Part shown: one piece after another, positions 47,855 through 56,799 of the stretch
Numbering within the stretch: position 1 is the first letter of the stretch
Layout of the letters: every line of letters starts with the position of its first letter
Assembly (NCBI RefSeq): GCF_003182275.1
Contig: NZ_QGTR01000005.1
Span: 124,001-188,000 of the forward strand
Reading direction: 5' to 3'
Length of the DNA: 64,000 bases
From: Hoeflea marina
GTDB taxonomy: Bacteria > Pseudomonadota > Alphaproteobacteria > Rhizobiales > Rhizobiaceae
The notes under the pieces: model-generated
Seen by the model: only the letters and a program-made list of their open reading frames with translations
Database searches by the model: none
What the model was told of the DNA's origin: nothing
Position numbers and translations under genes: made by a program

Positions 47855-49363
47855 ATGCCGCAAATCTCCGCGCTTGACATGCCATCGCCGTCCCCGCGCT
47901 TCCGCCGCGTCCACGCGCCTGCGACGCTGCTGGTGGTCGGGATGCTCCTGGCAGGCTGCCAGACGCTCGGGTCGGATGTGTATCTGGCGACCGTGAAGCC
48001 GTCGGATTCGCCGCAGACCGCCGAGCGTGCCGGGCAGGCGGATCCGCGGACCCGCATCGGCGCGTCCGAACACCCGCGCATCCTGGCAAGCTACGGGGGC
48101 GAGTACCGCGACGAGCGGACGGAGAAGCTGCTTGCCCGCATTGTCGGCGCCCTCACCGTCGTGTCGGAGAATCCGCAGCAGGCCTACCGGATCACGGTGC
48201 TCAATTCTCCCGCCGTCAACGCCTTCGCGCTGCCGGGCGGCTATCTCTATGTCACCCGCGGTCTGCTGGCTCTGGCCAACGACGCCTCCGAGGTCGCGGC
48301 CGTGCTCGCCCACGAGATGGCGCATGTGACGGCAAACCACGGCATCGAACGGCGCCAGCGCGAACAGGCCGAGGCGCTCAACGACCGCGTCGCCTCCGAA
48401 GTTCTCACCGACGGCCTGACCGGCAAGCAGGCCATTGCCCGCGGCAAGCTGCGGCTGGCGGCGTTTTCGCGCAATCAGGAACTGCAGGCCGACGTGATCG
48501 GCGTGCGGATGCTTGGCCAGGCCGGCTACGATCCCTATGCCGCCGCCAGGTTTCTGGAATCCATGGATGCCTACAGCCACTTCACCTCGGTCGATGCCTC
48601 GGCCGACCAGAGCCTCGACTTCCTCTCCAGTCACCCCAATGCACCGCAGCGGGTCGAACTGGCGCGCAGCCATGCCCGCGCCTTCGGGCCGGAAGGCTCG
48701 GTGGACCGCGGACGGGACTATTATCTCGACGGCATCAATGGACTTCTTTACGGCGACAGCCCCAAGGAGGGCTATGTCCGCGGCAAGGAGTTCCTGCATC
48801 CGGTTCTCGGCGTGCGCTTCGAAGTGCCGGAGGGCTTCCGCATCGACAACAAGGCCGAGGCAGTCCTTGCGACCGGCCCCGGCGACATCGCCATCCGGTT
48901 TGACGGGGTGACCGAAGCGTCCAGCCGCGATCTTGTCGCCTATATCGGCAGCGGCTGGGTCAGCGGGCTGGTGCCGGGATCCGTCAGGGAAACGACGATC
49001 GGCGGCCTGCCCGCCGCCACGGCGCGGGCCAGCGCCGACCAGTGGGATTTCGACATCTCCGTGGTCAAGGTCAAGGACCGAATCTATCGCTTCCTGACCG
49101 CCGCCCCCAACGGCTCCGCAGCGCTGACGCCCACCGCCGACGCGGTGCGTTCGAGCTTCCGGCAGCTGACGGCCGGAGAGATGCAGTCGCTGCAGCCACT
49201 GCGCATCCGCATCCTGGTTTCCGCCGCCAACGACACGGTCGCAAGTCTTTCGGCGCGCATGCGCGGCACCGACAGAAAGGCCGAACTCTTCCGATTGATC
49301 AACGCGATGGGGCCGAACTCCGTGGTCCGGCCAGGCGACCGGCTCAAGTTCATATCGGAGTGA
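47855..49363 (+). CDS. M48-family lipoprotein metallopeptidase
   Basis: The 502-residue protein has a lipobox LLAGC near residue 33, then an M48 peptidase domain with the zinc motif HEMAH in AAVLAHEMAHVTANHG and the third ligand in QELQADVIGVRML. The C-terminal half has no motif I can name; it ends VRPGDRLKF, suggestive of a LysM-like fold. BepA-type M48 proteins act on outer-membrane protein assembly. The ATG at 47855 is chosen; a second at 47878 is possible, and the frame upstream to 47711 lacks a signal. Confidence 0.85.
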   Translation: MPQISALDMPSPSPRFRRVHAPATLLVVGMLLAGCQTLGSDVYLATVKPSDSPQTAERAGQADPRTRIGASEHPRILASYGGEYRDERTEKLLARIVGALTVVSENPQQAYRITVLNSPAVNAFALPGGYLYVTRGLLALANDASEVAAVLAHEMAHVTANHGIERRQREQAEALNDRVASEVLTDGLTGKQAIARGKLRLAAFSRNQELQADVIGVRMLGQAGYDPYAAARFLESMDAYSHFTSVDASADQSLDFLSSHPNAPQRVELARSHARAFGPEGSVDRGRDYYLDGINGLLYGDSPKEGYVRGKEFLHPVLGVRFEVPEGFRIDNKAEAVLATGPGDIAIRFDGVTEASSRDLVAYIGSGWVSGLVPGSVRETTIGGLPAATARASADQWDFDISVVKVKDRIYRFLTAAPNGSAALTPTADAVRSSFRQLTAGEMQSLQPLRIRILVSAANDTVASLSARMRGTDRKAELFRLINAMGPNSVVRPGDRLKFISE

Positions 49364-49717
49364 ACAGCCGGCCGGACGTTGGGGCACTTCCAGATGAAGC
49401 GACTTTCACTTTGTCATTCGAACAATGTGACAGATCAAGAATTCGGAGTGCTTCGACGGCAGCGGTGTCGGTCGGTTAGACTGGCGACGCCCCTTGAACG
49501 CGCGGTTCGATGGCGGCACGTCTGTCCACGCTGCCAGTTTCTGGAACAGTCGGGGCGGTTGAAATCACAGCTCGCGGCTCCGGCGGACAGTTGACGCTTC
49601 AAGCGCCGGCCGTGTCTAAAGCACATCGCGTGAATTCAGATTCACGCGATGTGCTTTACCTCTTTGTTTATCCATGTCGTGGTCCCGAAACCGCTGCACA
49701 CTTTCGGGCGACATGCA
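49364..49717. other. Intergenic region between the M48 peptidase and rpoH2
   Basis: No gene is visible in the first 250 bp. The final part is the second copy of the 3' repeat, which contributes the rpoH2 stop codon. The two flanking genes converge here. Confidence 0.6.
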
Positions 49718-49721
49718 TTAG
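49616..49721 (+). repeat. Copy 2 of the 3' intergenic repeat, with two hairpins
   Basis: The copy opens with a perfect 18-bp stem (TAAAGCACATCGCGTGAA at 49617-49634 against 49641-49658) around a 6-nt loop. A second hairpin follows: CATGTCG (49673-49679) with CGACATG (49709-49715) and CCCGAAA (49684-49690) with TTTCGGG (49702-49708). Its end, GCATTAG, carries the rpoH2 stop (TAA on the minus strand). It matches copy 1 at 1927-2019. Transcribed from the rpoH2 side, the hairpins would end or protect the mRNA. Confidence 0.85.
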
Positions 49722-50581
49722 AGGCCGGCGATTTCCGGTGTCTCGCGCATCAGCACGGTTCTCAGCTTCTCGAGCGCACGGGTCTCGATCTGCCGGACGC
49801 GCTCCTTGGAGATGCCGAGGGATTCGCCCAGCGATTCAAGCGTCGCGCCGTCCTCGGCCAGGCGCCGTTCCCGGATGATCCGCAGTTCGCGCGGATTGAG
49901 CGTATCGAGCGCATTTCCCAGCCAGGAATGGCGCCGCTCCTCGTCGATCATCGTGGAGACCTGTTCATCGGGCAAGGGTGCCTCGCTCCTGAGGAAGTCC
50001 ATCCGTTCCGAGGATGCGCCGCTCTCGCCGTCGGCGACGGGTGCGTCCAGCGACGAATCCGATCCCGACAGGCGCGCGGCCATCACGGCGACATCCTTGG
50101 CATGGACACCCAGCGCATTGGCGATCTGGCTGTGGATGGCGCTGTCGGGCAGGTCCGGATCGGCCTGCGCCATGCGGGCGCGCAGACGCCGGAGATTGAA
50201 GAACAGGGATTTCTGGCCCGAACTCGTGCCGCCGCGAACGATCGACCAGTTGCGCAGAATGTAATCCTGCACCGAGGCCCGGATCCACCAGGTGGCATAG
50301 GTCGAGAACCGAACCTCGCGGTCGGGCTCGAAGCGAGCAGCAGCCTGCAGCAGGCCGACATGACCCTCCTGGATCAGATCATTGAGCGGCAGGCCGAAAT
50401 TCCTGAACTTCGACGCCATCGAGATCACCAGCCGCATATGCGACATGGTAATCTTGTGCAGCGCAGCCTGGTCGTGGTTGTCCTTCCAGCGAACGGCGAG
50501 TGCGTGCTCCTCGTCGCGTTCGAGATAGGGGGCGGCCATTGCCGCACGCACCATCTGCCGGTCTGCCGAAACTGCTTTCAT
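49718..50581 (-). CDS. rpoH: RNA polymerase heat-shock-type sigma factor RpoH2
   Basis: The 287-residue sigma-70 family factor has region 2 (EEHALAVRWKDNHDQAAL through RFSTYATWWIRASVQDYILRNWSIVR), the RpoH box [15 protein letters not shown] and region 4 (GESLGISKERVRQIETRALEKL). Sequence agrees better with rhizobial RpoH2 than RpoH1. RpoH2 genes are typically switched on by the general-stress sigma EcfG/RpoE2. The candidate promoter at 50711-50735 supports this. The ATG at 50581 is preferred over an in-frame start at 50647. Confidence 0.9.
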   Translation of the reverse strand: MKAVSADRQMVRAAMAAPYLERDEEHALAVRWKDNHDQAALHKITMSHMRLVISMASKFRNFGLPLNDLIQEGHVGLLQAAARFEPDREVRFSTYATWWIRASVQDYILRNWSIVRGGTSSGQKSLFFNLRRLRARMAQADPDLPDSAIHSQIANALGVHAKDVAVMAARLSGSDSSLDAPVADGESGASSERMDFLRSEAPLPDEQVSTMIDEERRHSWLGNALDTLNPRELRIIRERRLAEDGATLESLGESLGISKERVRQIETRALEKLRTVLMRETPEIAGL

Positions 50582-50710
50582 GGCACTCTCCAATTGCTGG
50601 ATCGGTCCGGGCACGTCGAAAAACCCGCAGACCAGCTGTCGACTCAATGTCGGGCGACACGCCTTTCACGCCGGCTTGCGGGCCACAGCCTGATCGCGGA
50701 TCATAGGAGG

Positions 50711-50735
50711 AACGAAACCCGCCGGGAAAAGTTTC
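50711..50735 (-). promoter_or_regulatory. EcfG/RpoE2-type promoter of rpoH2
   Basis: On the minus strand GAAAC is followed after 16 bp by CGTT; the EcfG consensus is GGAAC-N16/17-CGTT, so 8 of 9 fixed bases match. It is 130 bp before the rpoH2 ATG, in the gap after carD. Confidence 0.6.
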
Positions 50736-50791
50736 ACCCCCGCGATCACGAAGTGGAGAGCACTCGGCTCCATACTGAGCAATGCGAACGC

Positions 50792-50817
50792 AAAAAGCCC
50801 GGCCGAAGCCGGGCTTG
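50792..50817 (-). terminator. Intrinsic terminator of carD
   Basis: On the minus strand AAGCCCGGC pairs with GCCGGGCTT around a TTCG tetraloop, and T residues follow (TTTTTG). It starts 28 bp after the carD stop and separates carD from the rpoH2 promoter. Confidence 0.85.
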
Positions 50818-50844
50818 AGCGTCTGCTTCGAAATCACAACCCGA

Positions 50845-51456
50845 TCAGGCTGCCTCTTCCTGGGCGTTCGATGGCGAGTCGGCGCCTTCAGCGCCGGCGT
50901 CTGCAACTGCCTCTTCCTCGCCCGGCTTGCCGCGCTTCGGACCCTTGTTGAGATGGGTCTCGACGAGGCGAACCGATTCGGTATCGGAGAGCTTGTTGAC
51001 GGCTGCGATTTCCCGGGCCATCCGGTCCAGTGCCGCCTCATAGAGCTGGCGCTCGGAATAGGACTGCTCTGGCTGGTTCTCGGCGCGGTACAGGTCGCGC
51101 ACCACTTCCGCGATCGAGATCAGATCGCCGGAATTGATCTTCGCATCATATTCCTGCGCACGGCGCGACCACATGGTGCGCTTGATGCGGGCCCGGCCCT
51201 GAACGACCTTGAGTGCGCGTTCGACATAATCGGTTTCCGAAAGCTTGCGCATGCCGATGGAGGACGCCTTGGCGACCGGCACCTTCAACCGCATCTTGTC
51301 TTTTTCGAAATCGATGACGAAAAGCTCGAGCTTGTGGCCGGCCACTTCCTGCTCTTCGATGGTCACGATCTGACCGACGCCGTGCGCCGGATAGACAATG
51401 GATTCACCGGTCCGGAAACCATGGCGCTGGGAAGACTTTTTTTGCTGGATCGTCAT
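50845..51456 (-). CDS. carD: CarD-family RNA-polymerase-binding regulator
   Basis: CarD binds the RNA polymerase beta subunit and stabilises open complexes. The 203-residue protein has the N-terminal RID/Tudor-like domain (ESIVYPAHGVGQIVTIEEQEVAG) and a helical DNA-binding domain with a conserved tryptophan in TMWSRRAQEYD, then an acidic disordered tail (GEEEAVADAGAEGADSPS). The gene has a long leader with three hairpins. It ends at a strong terminator and appears monocistronic. Confidence 0.92.
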   Translation of the reverse strand: MTIQQKKSSQRHGFRTGESIVYPAHGVGQIVTIEEQEVAGHKLELFVIDFEKDKMRLKVPVAKASSIGMRKLSETDYVERALKVVQGRARIKRTMWSRRAQEYDAKINSGDLISIAEVVRDLYRAENQPEQSYSERQLYEAALDRMAREIAAVNKLSDTESVRLVETHLNKGPKRGKPGEEEAVADAGAEGADSPSNAQEEAA

Positions 51457-51483
51457 GCGTTACAAAACTCCCTGTTAAGGTAG

Positions 51484-51597
51484 CGGATCTGGCGTTCCGG
51501 TTTGCCCGGACAGATCCGTCAGCGCCCTAAAGCGCTACTCTGCTGACAACGCCACAGGAAAGCCAAACGGAACACTGCCGCCGGAGTGTCACTCCGG
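51484..51597 (-). other. Structured leader region upstream of carD
   Basis: Three inverted repeats lie in the 430-bp gap between carD and fdxA: CGGATCTG (51484-51491) with CAGATCCG (51511-51518) enclosing TCCGG/CCGGA; AGCGC (51520-51524) with GCGCT further on; and CCGGAGT (51581-51587) with ACTCCGG (51591-51597). The first is 27 bp before the carD start. They resemble a structured 5' leader, but I match no known RNA family. The gap shows no gene; beyond 51650 it is AT-rich and likely holds the promoter. Confidence 0.4.
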
Positions 51598-51886
51598 GCT
51601 GACAGCGCGAATGCTGCATGGATCGTGGCTGCCGCATTGATGGGGACGTTATCCGTTTTGCTTATTTTTCGCCCTGACGGCGCCTTGGAATTTGTCAGAT
51701 GTCAAATGTGTAACACAAAATATAGCAGAAATCAATGATTTGCGCACGAGCAAGCAATGAGCGAATGCAACGGCCCGCAAAGTGGCCAGCCCGAACCGCT
51801 GAAGAGGGCGATTGGTCGCGCGAACCCCGCTCTCATGGCCATCGATCCGCGGTGGGCCGATCAATTGCCGGTTGCGCCGTTGGCTG

Positions 51887-52225
51887 TCAATCGCCTTCGC
51901 CAGGCTCAGGCGAGAAGTATTTCTCGAATTTGCCCGACTGGCCGTCAAACTCTTTGGCATCGCCAGGCGCATCACGCTTGATGGTGATGTTGGGCCACTT
52001 GTCGGCGAACTCGGTGTTGACTTCAAGCCATTTCTCGAGGCCCGGCTCGGTGTCGGGCTTGATCGCATCGGCGGGGCATTCGGGCTCGCAAACGCCGCAA
52101 TCGATGCACTCGTCCGGATGAATGACGAGCATGTTCTCGCCTTCATAGAAGCAATCCACCGGGCAAACTTCGACGCAATCCATATACTTGCAACGGATGC
52201 AGTTGTCGGTCACCACATAGGTCAT
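51887..52225 (-). CDS. fdxA: Seven-iron ferredoxin FdxA
   Basis: The 112-residue ferredoxin has two cysteine sets: [20 protein letters not shown] and [18 protein letters not shown], matching [3Fe-4S][4Fe-4S] FdxA. It transfers electrons in the cytosol; the partner is not evident. The ATG begins [10 protein letters not shown], the family start. A GGAGG site lies 5 bp upstream. It follows the S4-domain gene by 76 bp, so a promoter may be between. Confidence 0.93.
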   Translation of the reverse strand: MTYVVTDNCIRCKYMDCVEVCPVDCFYEGENMLVIHPDECIDCGVCEPECPADAIKPDTEPGLEKWLEVNTEFADKWPNITIKRDAPGDAKEFDGQSGKFEKYFSPEPGEGD

Positions 52226-52301
52226 TCATGCCTCCTGGCGGTCATTCAAACATTTTCGCGTGAGGTAGCGATTTTGTCCCGCATTGGCAAGGCAATCGAA
52301 T

Positions 52302-52697
52302 CTAATCGTCCGCCCTGCTCATTCGAAACCTGTCGATCTCGCGCCGATTGCGCTTTGTCGGGCGTCCGGCGCCCGCTTCCCGCTCGCCGACCACAGCTGG
52401 ACTCTCGGCCTTGGCCGGGGCAGGCGGAGACAGATCCTCATAGAGCATCTGCGCTTCGCTGGCCGGTCCGCGGCGGCTGCCGCCATCGGCGATCTTCAAC
52501 ACCAGGATGCGCCGCTCCAGCGAAATCGTCAGCACGTCGCCGATCTTGACGATCTGACTGGGCAGGCTGATCTTGTCTCGGTTGAGCCGGACATGACCGG
52601 AGGCGACGAACTTTCCCGCCAGGGTGCGCGATTTTGCCACACGGGCAAAAAACAGCCACTTGTCGATCCGTTGCCGTTCCGTGGCCGCCCCTGTCAT
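52302..52697 (-). CDS. S4-domain RNA-binding protein (HslR-like)
   Basis: The 131-residue protein begins with an S4 domain, RIDKWLFFARVAKSRTLAGKFVASGHVRLN (residues 10-39), then a basic tail with RPTKRNRREIDRFR. The heat-shock protein Hsp15 (HslR) has this layout; it binds stalled 50S subunits carrying nascent peptide. It lies 15 bp after the helicase gene and may be in its operon. Confidence 0.85.
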   Translation of the reverse strand: MTGAATERQRIDKWLFFARVAKSRTLAGKFVASGHVRLNRDKISLPSQIVKIGDVLTISLERRILVLKIADGGSRRGPASEAQMLYEDLSPPAPAKAESPAVVGEREAGAGRPTKRNRREIDRFRMSRADD

Positions 52698-52712
52698 TCC
52701 GGGCCGCCGCGG

Positions 52713-55700
52713 CTACTTCTTCAACTGGTCGCGAAGCGCGGCCAGTGCAGCGAAGGGCGAATCCGGATCGTATGGCTTGTCCTTGCGGACCGGACGCTCG
52801 TCGCGCTTGCCCTGATCGTCGCGCTTGCCGTGATCATCGCGTTTGGGACGATCGTCCCGCTGGCCGTCCTTGCCCCTGCGCGGACCGCCCTTGGCGCCGT
52901 CGGGTGCGCCGTCCCGCGGTGCGCCGCGTCCGCCGCCACGGTTCGGACCGCGGCCCTTACCACGTTGGTCGCCACGCCCCGCCGGACGTCCGCCGTCCTG
53001 CGGGACCGCCTCTCCGGCAACGGCATCGGCGACGGACTGTCCGTCACCGCGCGGTGTCCGGCCTTCCCCACCCGGCGCCCGCGCGCCGCGATTTGCGTCG
53101 GAACGGCCGCGCTGGCCATCGGGCCGTCCGCCAGGACGCCACAACAGCACCGGACGCGGAGCCTCGGGCTCCTCTGCCTCTGCGGTTTCGGGCACCGCGG
53201 TGTCGGCGTCGCCGGCAACACTGCCGGCGGACGGGGCGGTCGACGCCGCCTCGGGCTTTTGCGGACGCTCGGCGGCGGTGCGGGTGACCACGACCTCCAC
53301 GACCGGACCCTCCTGCTTGTCACCGTCCTTGGCGCGCTGCGCCTCGTCCAGGTCGGCAAGATGCCTGGCGGCCTCTTCGGCGACCACGGCGTCAGCGCGG
53401 TAGCCCAGGCCCTTGAGAATTTCCTCGATGTCGTCCTGGGTGGCGCCGAGGATCGAGAGCATGCCGGTCGTGGTGATGAAGCGCTTGCCGTCATAGGCGG
53501 CTTCGGGCCGCGGGCCGCTGCCGGGAGTCCACTGCAGGGCGGGGCGGATCAGGTCGGCGAGCCGCTCGAGGATGTCGACGCGCACGGCGCGTTTGCCCAG
53601 GAAGCGGAAACCCGCCAGCCGGTAGAATTCGCGATCGATCCCTGGATCGGTCGCCACCGACGTGCGGCCGGCGGCAAGCAGCGGCGTGACGTCGCCGTAG
53701 CCGGACCTGTTCAGCCCGTCATTGGCCAGCGACCACAGCAGGGTGACCAGTTCGGCCGGCGCAGGCTTGAGCAGGGCCGGCATGAAGACGTGATAGGCGC
53801 CGAAGCGGATGCCGTATTTGCGCAGGCTGGCGCGCGCGGCCTGATCCAGGTCGCGGATCATCTCTGTGACATCGCGCCGGAACAGGATGCCGAGGCTTTC
53901 CGCCAGCCGGAAGGCGAGGCCCCTGGCCAGTCCATCCAGATCCTCGGCCCGCGTCAGATCGTCGAGCGGCTTGAGCACCGTGGCGATATGGTGATTGACG
54001 AAGCGGTCGATGCGCGCGGTGACGACTTCGCGCGCATGGCCGGTCAGCTGATCGTCGGCCAGCAGGATCGCACGCGGCTTGAGCACATGGTCTCCCGATA
54101 CCAGCCGGGCGACAGGATCGCCGAGCCAGCGCACGGTCGCATCCGAGCCGATGGCAAAATCGGAATTGCCCGACGCATGCAGCCGGGCGGCCCGCGCTTC
54201 GAACTCCAGCGCCAGCGCCTTCTGGGCGGCGGCAATCACCGCCTTGGCGTCGGGACCCTCCGCCGCCTGGTCTGGGATGAACCGGAATCCGGCCAGCTGG
54301 CCGACATTGTGGCCTTCGACGAACACGTCGCCGTTTACGCTAATTTCTGCTTCAAGCATCGTATTCTCTCTCAGGCGCTTCATGAGCACAGATGTCCTGC
54401 GGTCAACGAAGCGTTTCGTCAACCTTTCATGCAGTGCATCGGACAAACGGTCCTCGATTTCGCGAGTCTTTTCTTGCCAGTGTGTCGGATCGGCAAGCCA
54501 TTGCGGGCGGTTTGATATGTAGGTCCAGGTGCGGATCTGCGATATGCGGGCAGACAGGGTGTCGATCTCGCCGTCCGTCGAGTCGGTCCGGCGCACCTGT
54601 TCGGCCAGAAAATCCTCGCTGACCGCACCATGGCGGACGAGATCTCCATAGATCGTGGCGATCAGGTCCGCATGCTGCGCGGGCGCGATCCGGCGATAGT
54701 CCGGCAGGGCGCAGACATCCCACAACAGCTCCACCGCCTTCGCACCGGTGGCGAGATCGCGGACTTCGAAATCGCTGGCCAGATGCTCGAGGGCGCGCTG
54801 GTCGACCGAGGGCAGGCTGCGGGTGAGGCCCTGCACGGCCGGCACCCGGTCGAGGCTTTCCTGCAACGCGGTGAGGCTGGAAAAGTCGAGCTGCTTCGTG
54901 CGCCATTGCAGGATCTTGACCGGATCGAAGGTGTGGCTCTCGAGCCGCTTGACGAGTTCGTCGCCCATCGGATCGACGCGGCCGGTAACGCCGAAGGTGC
55001 CGTCGCGCAGATGGCGGCCGGCCCGGCCCGCGATCTGGCCGAATTCGGATGGCGTCAGCGGCCGATAATGGAAACCGTCGAATTTGCGCTCATGCGCAAA
55101 CGCCACGTGATCGACGTCGAGATTGAGGCCCATGCCGATGGCGTCGGTGGCGACGAGATAATCGACATCGCCGTTCTGGTAGAGTTCGACCTGGGCGTTG
55201 CGCGTGCGCGGGCTCAGCGCGCCCAGCACAACGGCCGCACCGCCGCGTTGCCGCCGCACCAGCTCTGCGATGGCATAGACCTCGTCGGCCGAGAACGCCA
55301 CGATCGCCGAGCGCCGGGGCAGCCGCGAGATCTTCTTCGACCCGGCATAGAGCAGCTGCGAAAGCCGCGGCCGCTCGATGATCAGCACGCCGGGGAGGAG
55401 GCGCTCGAGAATGCCGCGCATGGTGGCCGAGCCGAGCAGCAGCGTCTCCTCCCGGCCCCGCAGGGACAGGATCCTGTCGGTGAACACATGTCCGCGCTCA
55501 AGATCGCCGGCGATCTGCACCTCGTCGATGGCGACAAAGGCGACATCGGCGCGGCGCGGCATCGCCTCCACGGTGCACACCGAGTAGCGCGCGCCCGGCG
55601 GCGAGATCTTTTCCTCGCCGGTGACCAGCGACACATGGTCGACGCCGACCTTGGCCACGACGCGGCTGTAGACTTCGCGCGCCAGAAGCCTCAGCGGCAA

Positions 55701-55841
55701 GCCGATGACCCCGGAGGAATGCGCCACCATGCGCTCGATGGCATAGTGGGTCTTGCCGGTATTGGTAGGCCCCAGCACGGCGGTGACACCTCGGCCCGAC
55801 AGGATCAGAGGCTCTATGGCGATTTTGCTGGAAATGGGCAT
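52713..55841 (-). CDS. SUV3-like ATP-dependent RNA helicase with long basic C-terminal tail
   Basis: The 1042-residue SF2 helicase shows Walker A GPTNTGKTHYAIE (residues 24-36), Walker B DEVQ in VAFVAIDEVQIAGD, motif III SAT in LLLGSATMRG, and helicase C-domain motifs ATDAIGMGLNLD and QIAGRAGRHLRDG. It resembles the mitochondrial degradosome helicase SUV3. The last 200 residues are low complexity, first acidic, then Arg/Gly/Asp repeats (KRDDHGKRDDQGKRDE), probably an RNA-binding disordered tail. The ATG at 55841 gives MPISSKIAIEPL; the longer frame is unconserved. Confidence 0.9.
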   Translation of the reverse strand: MPISSKIAIEPLILSGRGVTAVLGPTNTGKTHYAIERMVAHSSGVIGLPLRLLAREVYSRVVAKVGVDHVSLVTGEEKISPPGARYSVCTVEAMPRRADVAFVAIDEVQIAGDLERGHVFTDRILSLRGREETLLLGSATMRGILERLLPGVLIIERPRLSQLLYAGSKKISRLPRRSAIVAFSADEVYAIAELVRRQRGGAAVVLGALSPRTRNAQVELYQNGDVDYLVATDAIGMGLNLDVDHVAFAHERKFDGFHYRPLTPSEFGQIAGRAGRHLRDGTFGVTGRVDPMGDELVKRLESHTFDPVKILQWRTKQLDFSSLTALQESLDRVPAVQGLTRSLPSVDQRALEHLASDFEVRDLATGAKAVELLWDVCALPDYRRIAPAQHADLIATIYGDLVRHGAVSEDFLAEQVRRTDSTDGEIDTLSARISQIRTWTYISNRPQWLADPTHWQEKTREIEDRLSDALHERLTKRFVDRRTSVLMKRLRENTMLEAEISVNGDVFVEGHNVGQLAGFRFIPDQAAEGPDAKAVIAAAQKALALEFEARAARLHASGNSDFAIGSDATVRWLGDPVARLVSGDHVLKPRAILLADDQLTGHAREVVTARIDRFVNHHIATVLKPLDDLTRAEDLDGLARGLAFRLAESLGILFRRDVTEMIRDLDQAARASLRKYGIRFGAYHVFMPALLKPAPAELVTLLWSLANDGLNRSGYGDVTPLLAAGRTSVATDPGIDREFYRLAGFRFLGKRAVRVDILERLADLIRPALQWTPGSGPRPEAAYDGKRFITTTGMLSILGATQDDIEEILKGLGYRADAVVAEEAARHLADLDEAQRAKDGDKQEGPVVEVVVTRTAAERPQKPEAASTAPSAGSVAGDADTAVPETAEAEEPEAPRPVLLWRPGGRPDGQRGRSDANRGARAPGGEGRTPRGDGQSVADAVAGEAVPQDGGRPAGRGDQRGKGRGPNRGGGRGAPRDGAPDGAKGGPRRGKDGQRDDRPKRDDHGKRDDQGKRDERPVRKDKPYDPDSPFAALAALRDQLKK

Positions 55842-56020
55842 CGGGTCCGGGGCGGAAGTGGCATGGCGGCGTTTCGGGCAAGATGCCTGCAAAGCAGAAG
55901 AATGCGCCCGCATCGTGATCAGGCAGAACAGCAGTGGTCAAGCCGCCCCGCCCTGCTTCCGCTCTAGCACATACCGGGCGGAGTGACAGTCGGAAAAGCG
56001 GCCGTCCTTCAACGCCTGCA

Positions 56021-56090
56021 TTAACGGTTGGAACAGCGCCGGAACGAATCGGCGACGAATCGCCGACTCTGCAATGTTTTCTTTTTGTTC
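56021..56090 (+). repeat. Repeat family copy 1
   Basis: The 70-bp core runs from TTAAC to TTTGTTC. It contains GGAACAGCGCCGGAACGAA, then CGGCGA-CGAA-TCGCCG, a perfect 6-bp hairpin with a tetraloop. GAACGAA and TTTGTTC can pair (one G-T) to enclose it. By hand count it is 53/70 identical to copy 3. A TTAACC motif follows at 56178, 157 bp after the start. Confidence 0.8.
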
Positions 56091-56302
56091 ACCGCTAAAT
56101 CTTGCCTGTCCGCGCACGCACACCCACCAGATGCTGAATCGCGCGCCGCCACCAAAATCCGATTCGGCCAGCCTTCGTTAACCTCTGACGCCCGCGGCGC
56201 GATCCGGTGCGGAGGTGGGCGCCAGGTGAGAAAGCAAAAACTGATATTTTAACCATTCTAAATATTTACCTAACGCATCCTGTGGTATTTGGCAGGCCTC
56301 CG

Positions 56303-56372
56303 TTAACTTCCGGAACAGCGGTGGAACGAATCGGCGACGAATCACAGACCTGCGAAAGTTGCGGATTTGTTC
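56303..56372 (+). repeat. Repeat family copy 2
   Basis: Same 70-bp core, starting TTAACTTCCGGAACAGC and ending TTTGTTC with no insertion or deletion relative to the others. By hand count it is 58/70 identical to copy 4, so copies 2 and 4 form one subtype and 1 and 3 another. The inner hairpin is degraded (CGGCGA against TCACAG). TTAACC motifs follow at 56468 and 56523. Confidence 0.8.
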
Positions 56373-56576
56373 TCAACCAGATGTACCGTTCCGAACCGGC
56401 GCGGCGACAAGATGCAGACCTGCGTCCCGGACCGGCAGAAGACTTCGTCGCGAAATCGGCCCGTCTGTTAACCAATGCCGCCTCGGGCGGCTCTCTCCGA
56501 CCCGCCGCCGCGCGCCCGGGCGTTAACCTTTGCCGGGACGGGCAGGCCGAATTTCGCTTGCATTTTAGTGATCACG

Positions 56577-56646
56577 TTAACGTTTGGAACAGCGCCGGAA
56601 CGAAGCGGCTACGAATCATCGACCTCCACAGGTTGGTGCTTTGTTC
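56577..56646 (+). repeat. Repeat family copy 3
   Basis: Same core with GAACGAAGC and GCTTTGTTC extending the outer stem to 9 bp. A TTAACC motif lies at 56732, 155 bp after the start. It borders the VKOR remnant on the 3' side of that gene. Confidence 0.8.
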
Positions 56647-56799
56647 ACCGCTGCATCTGGGCTTTTCGGCGTCACCGGGCACCAGATACAGCACCGGCGC
56701 GGCGACGGCGGCCTCGAAGTCGCCCCTGCCGTTAACCTTTGGCCCGGAGAGCTTGCGCAGCGACCGCCAGTCCCCCGCGGCGGGGCGAGCGCGCACGTC

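Noticed and set aside
51649-52146. 165-codon minus-strand frame overlapping fdxA
   Set aside because: It reads another frame of fdxA, whose eight cysteines are in the right places; the product is low-complexity.
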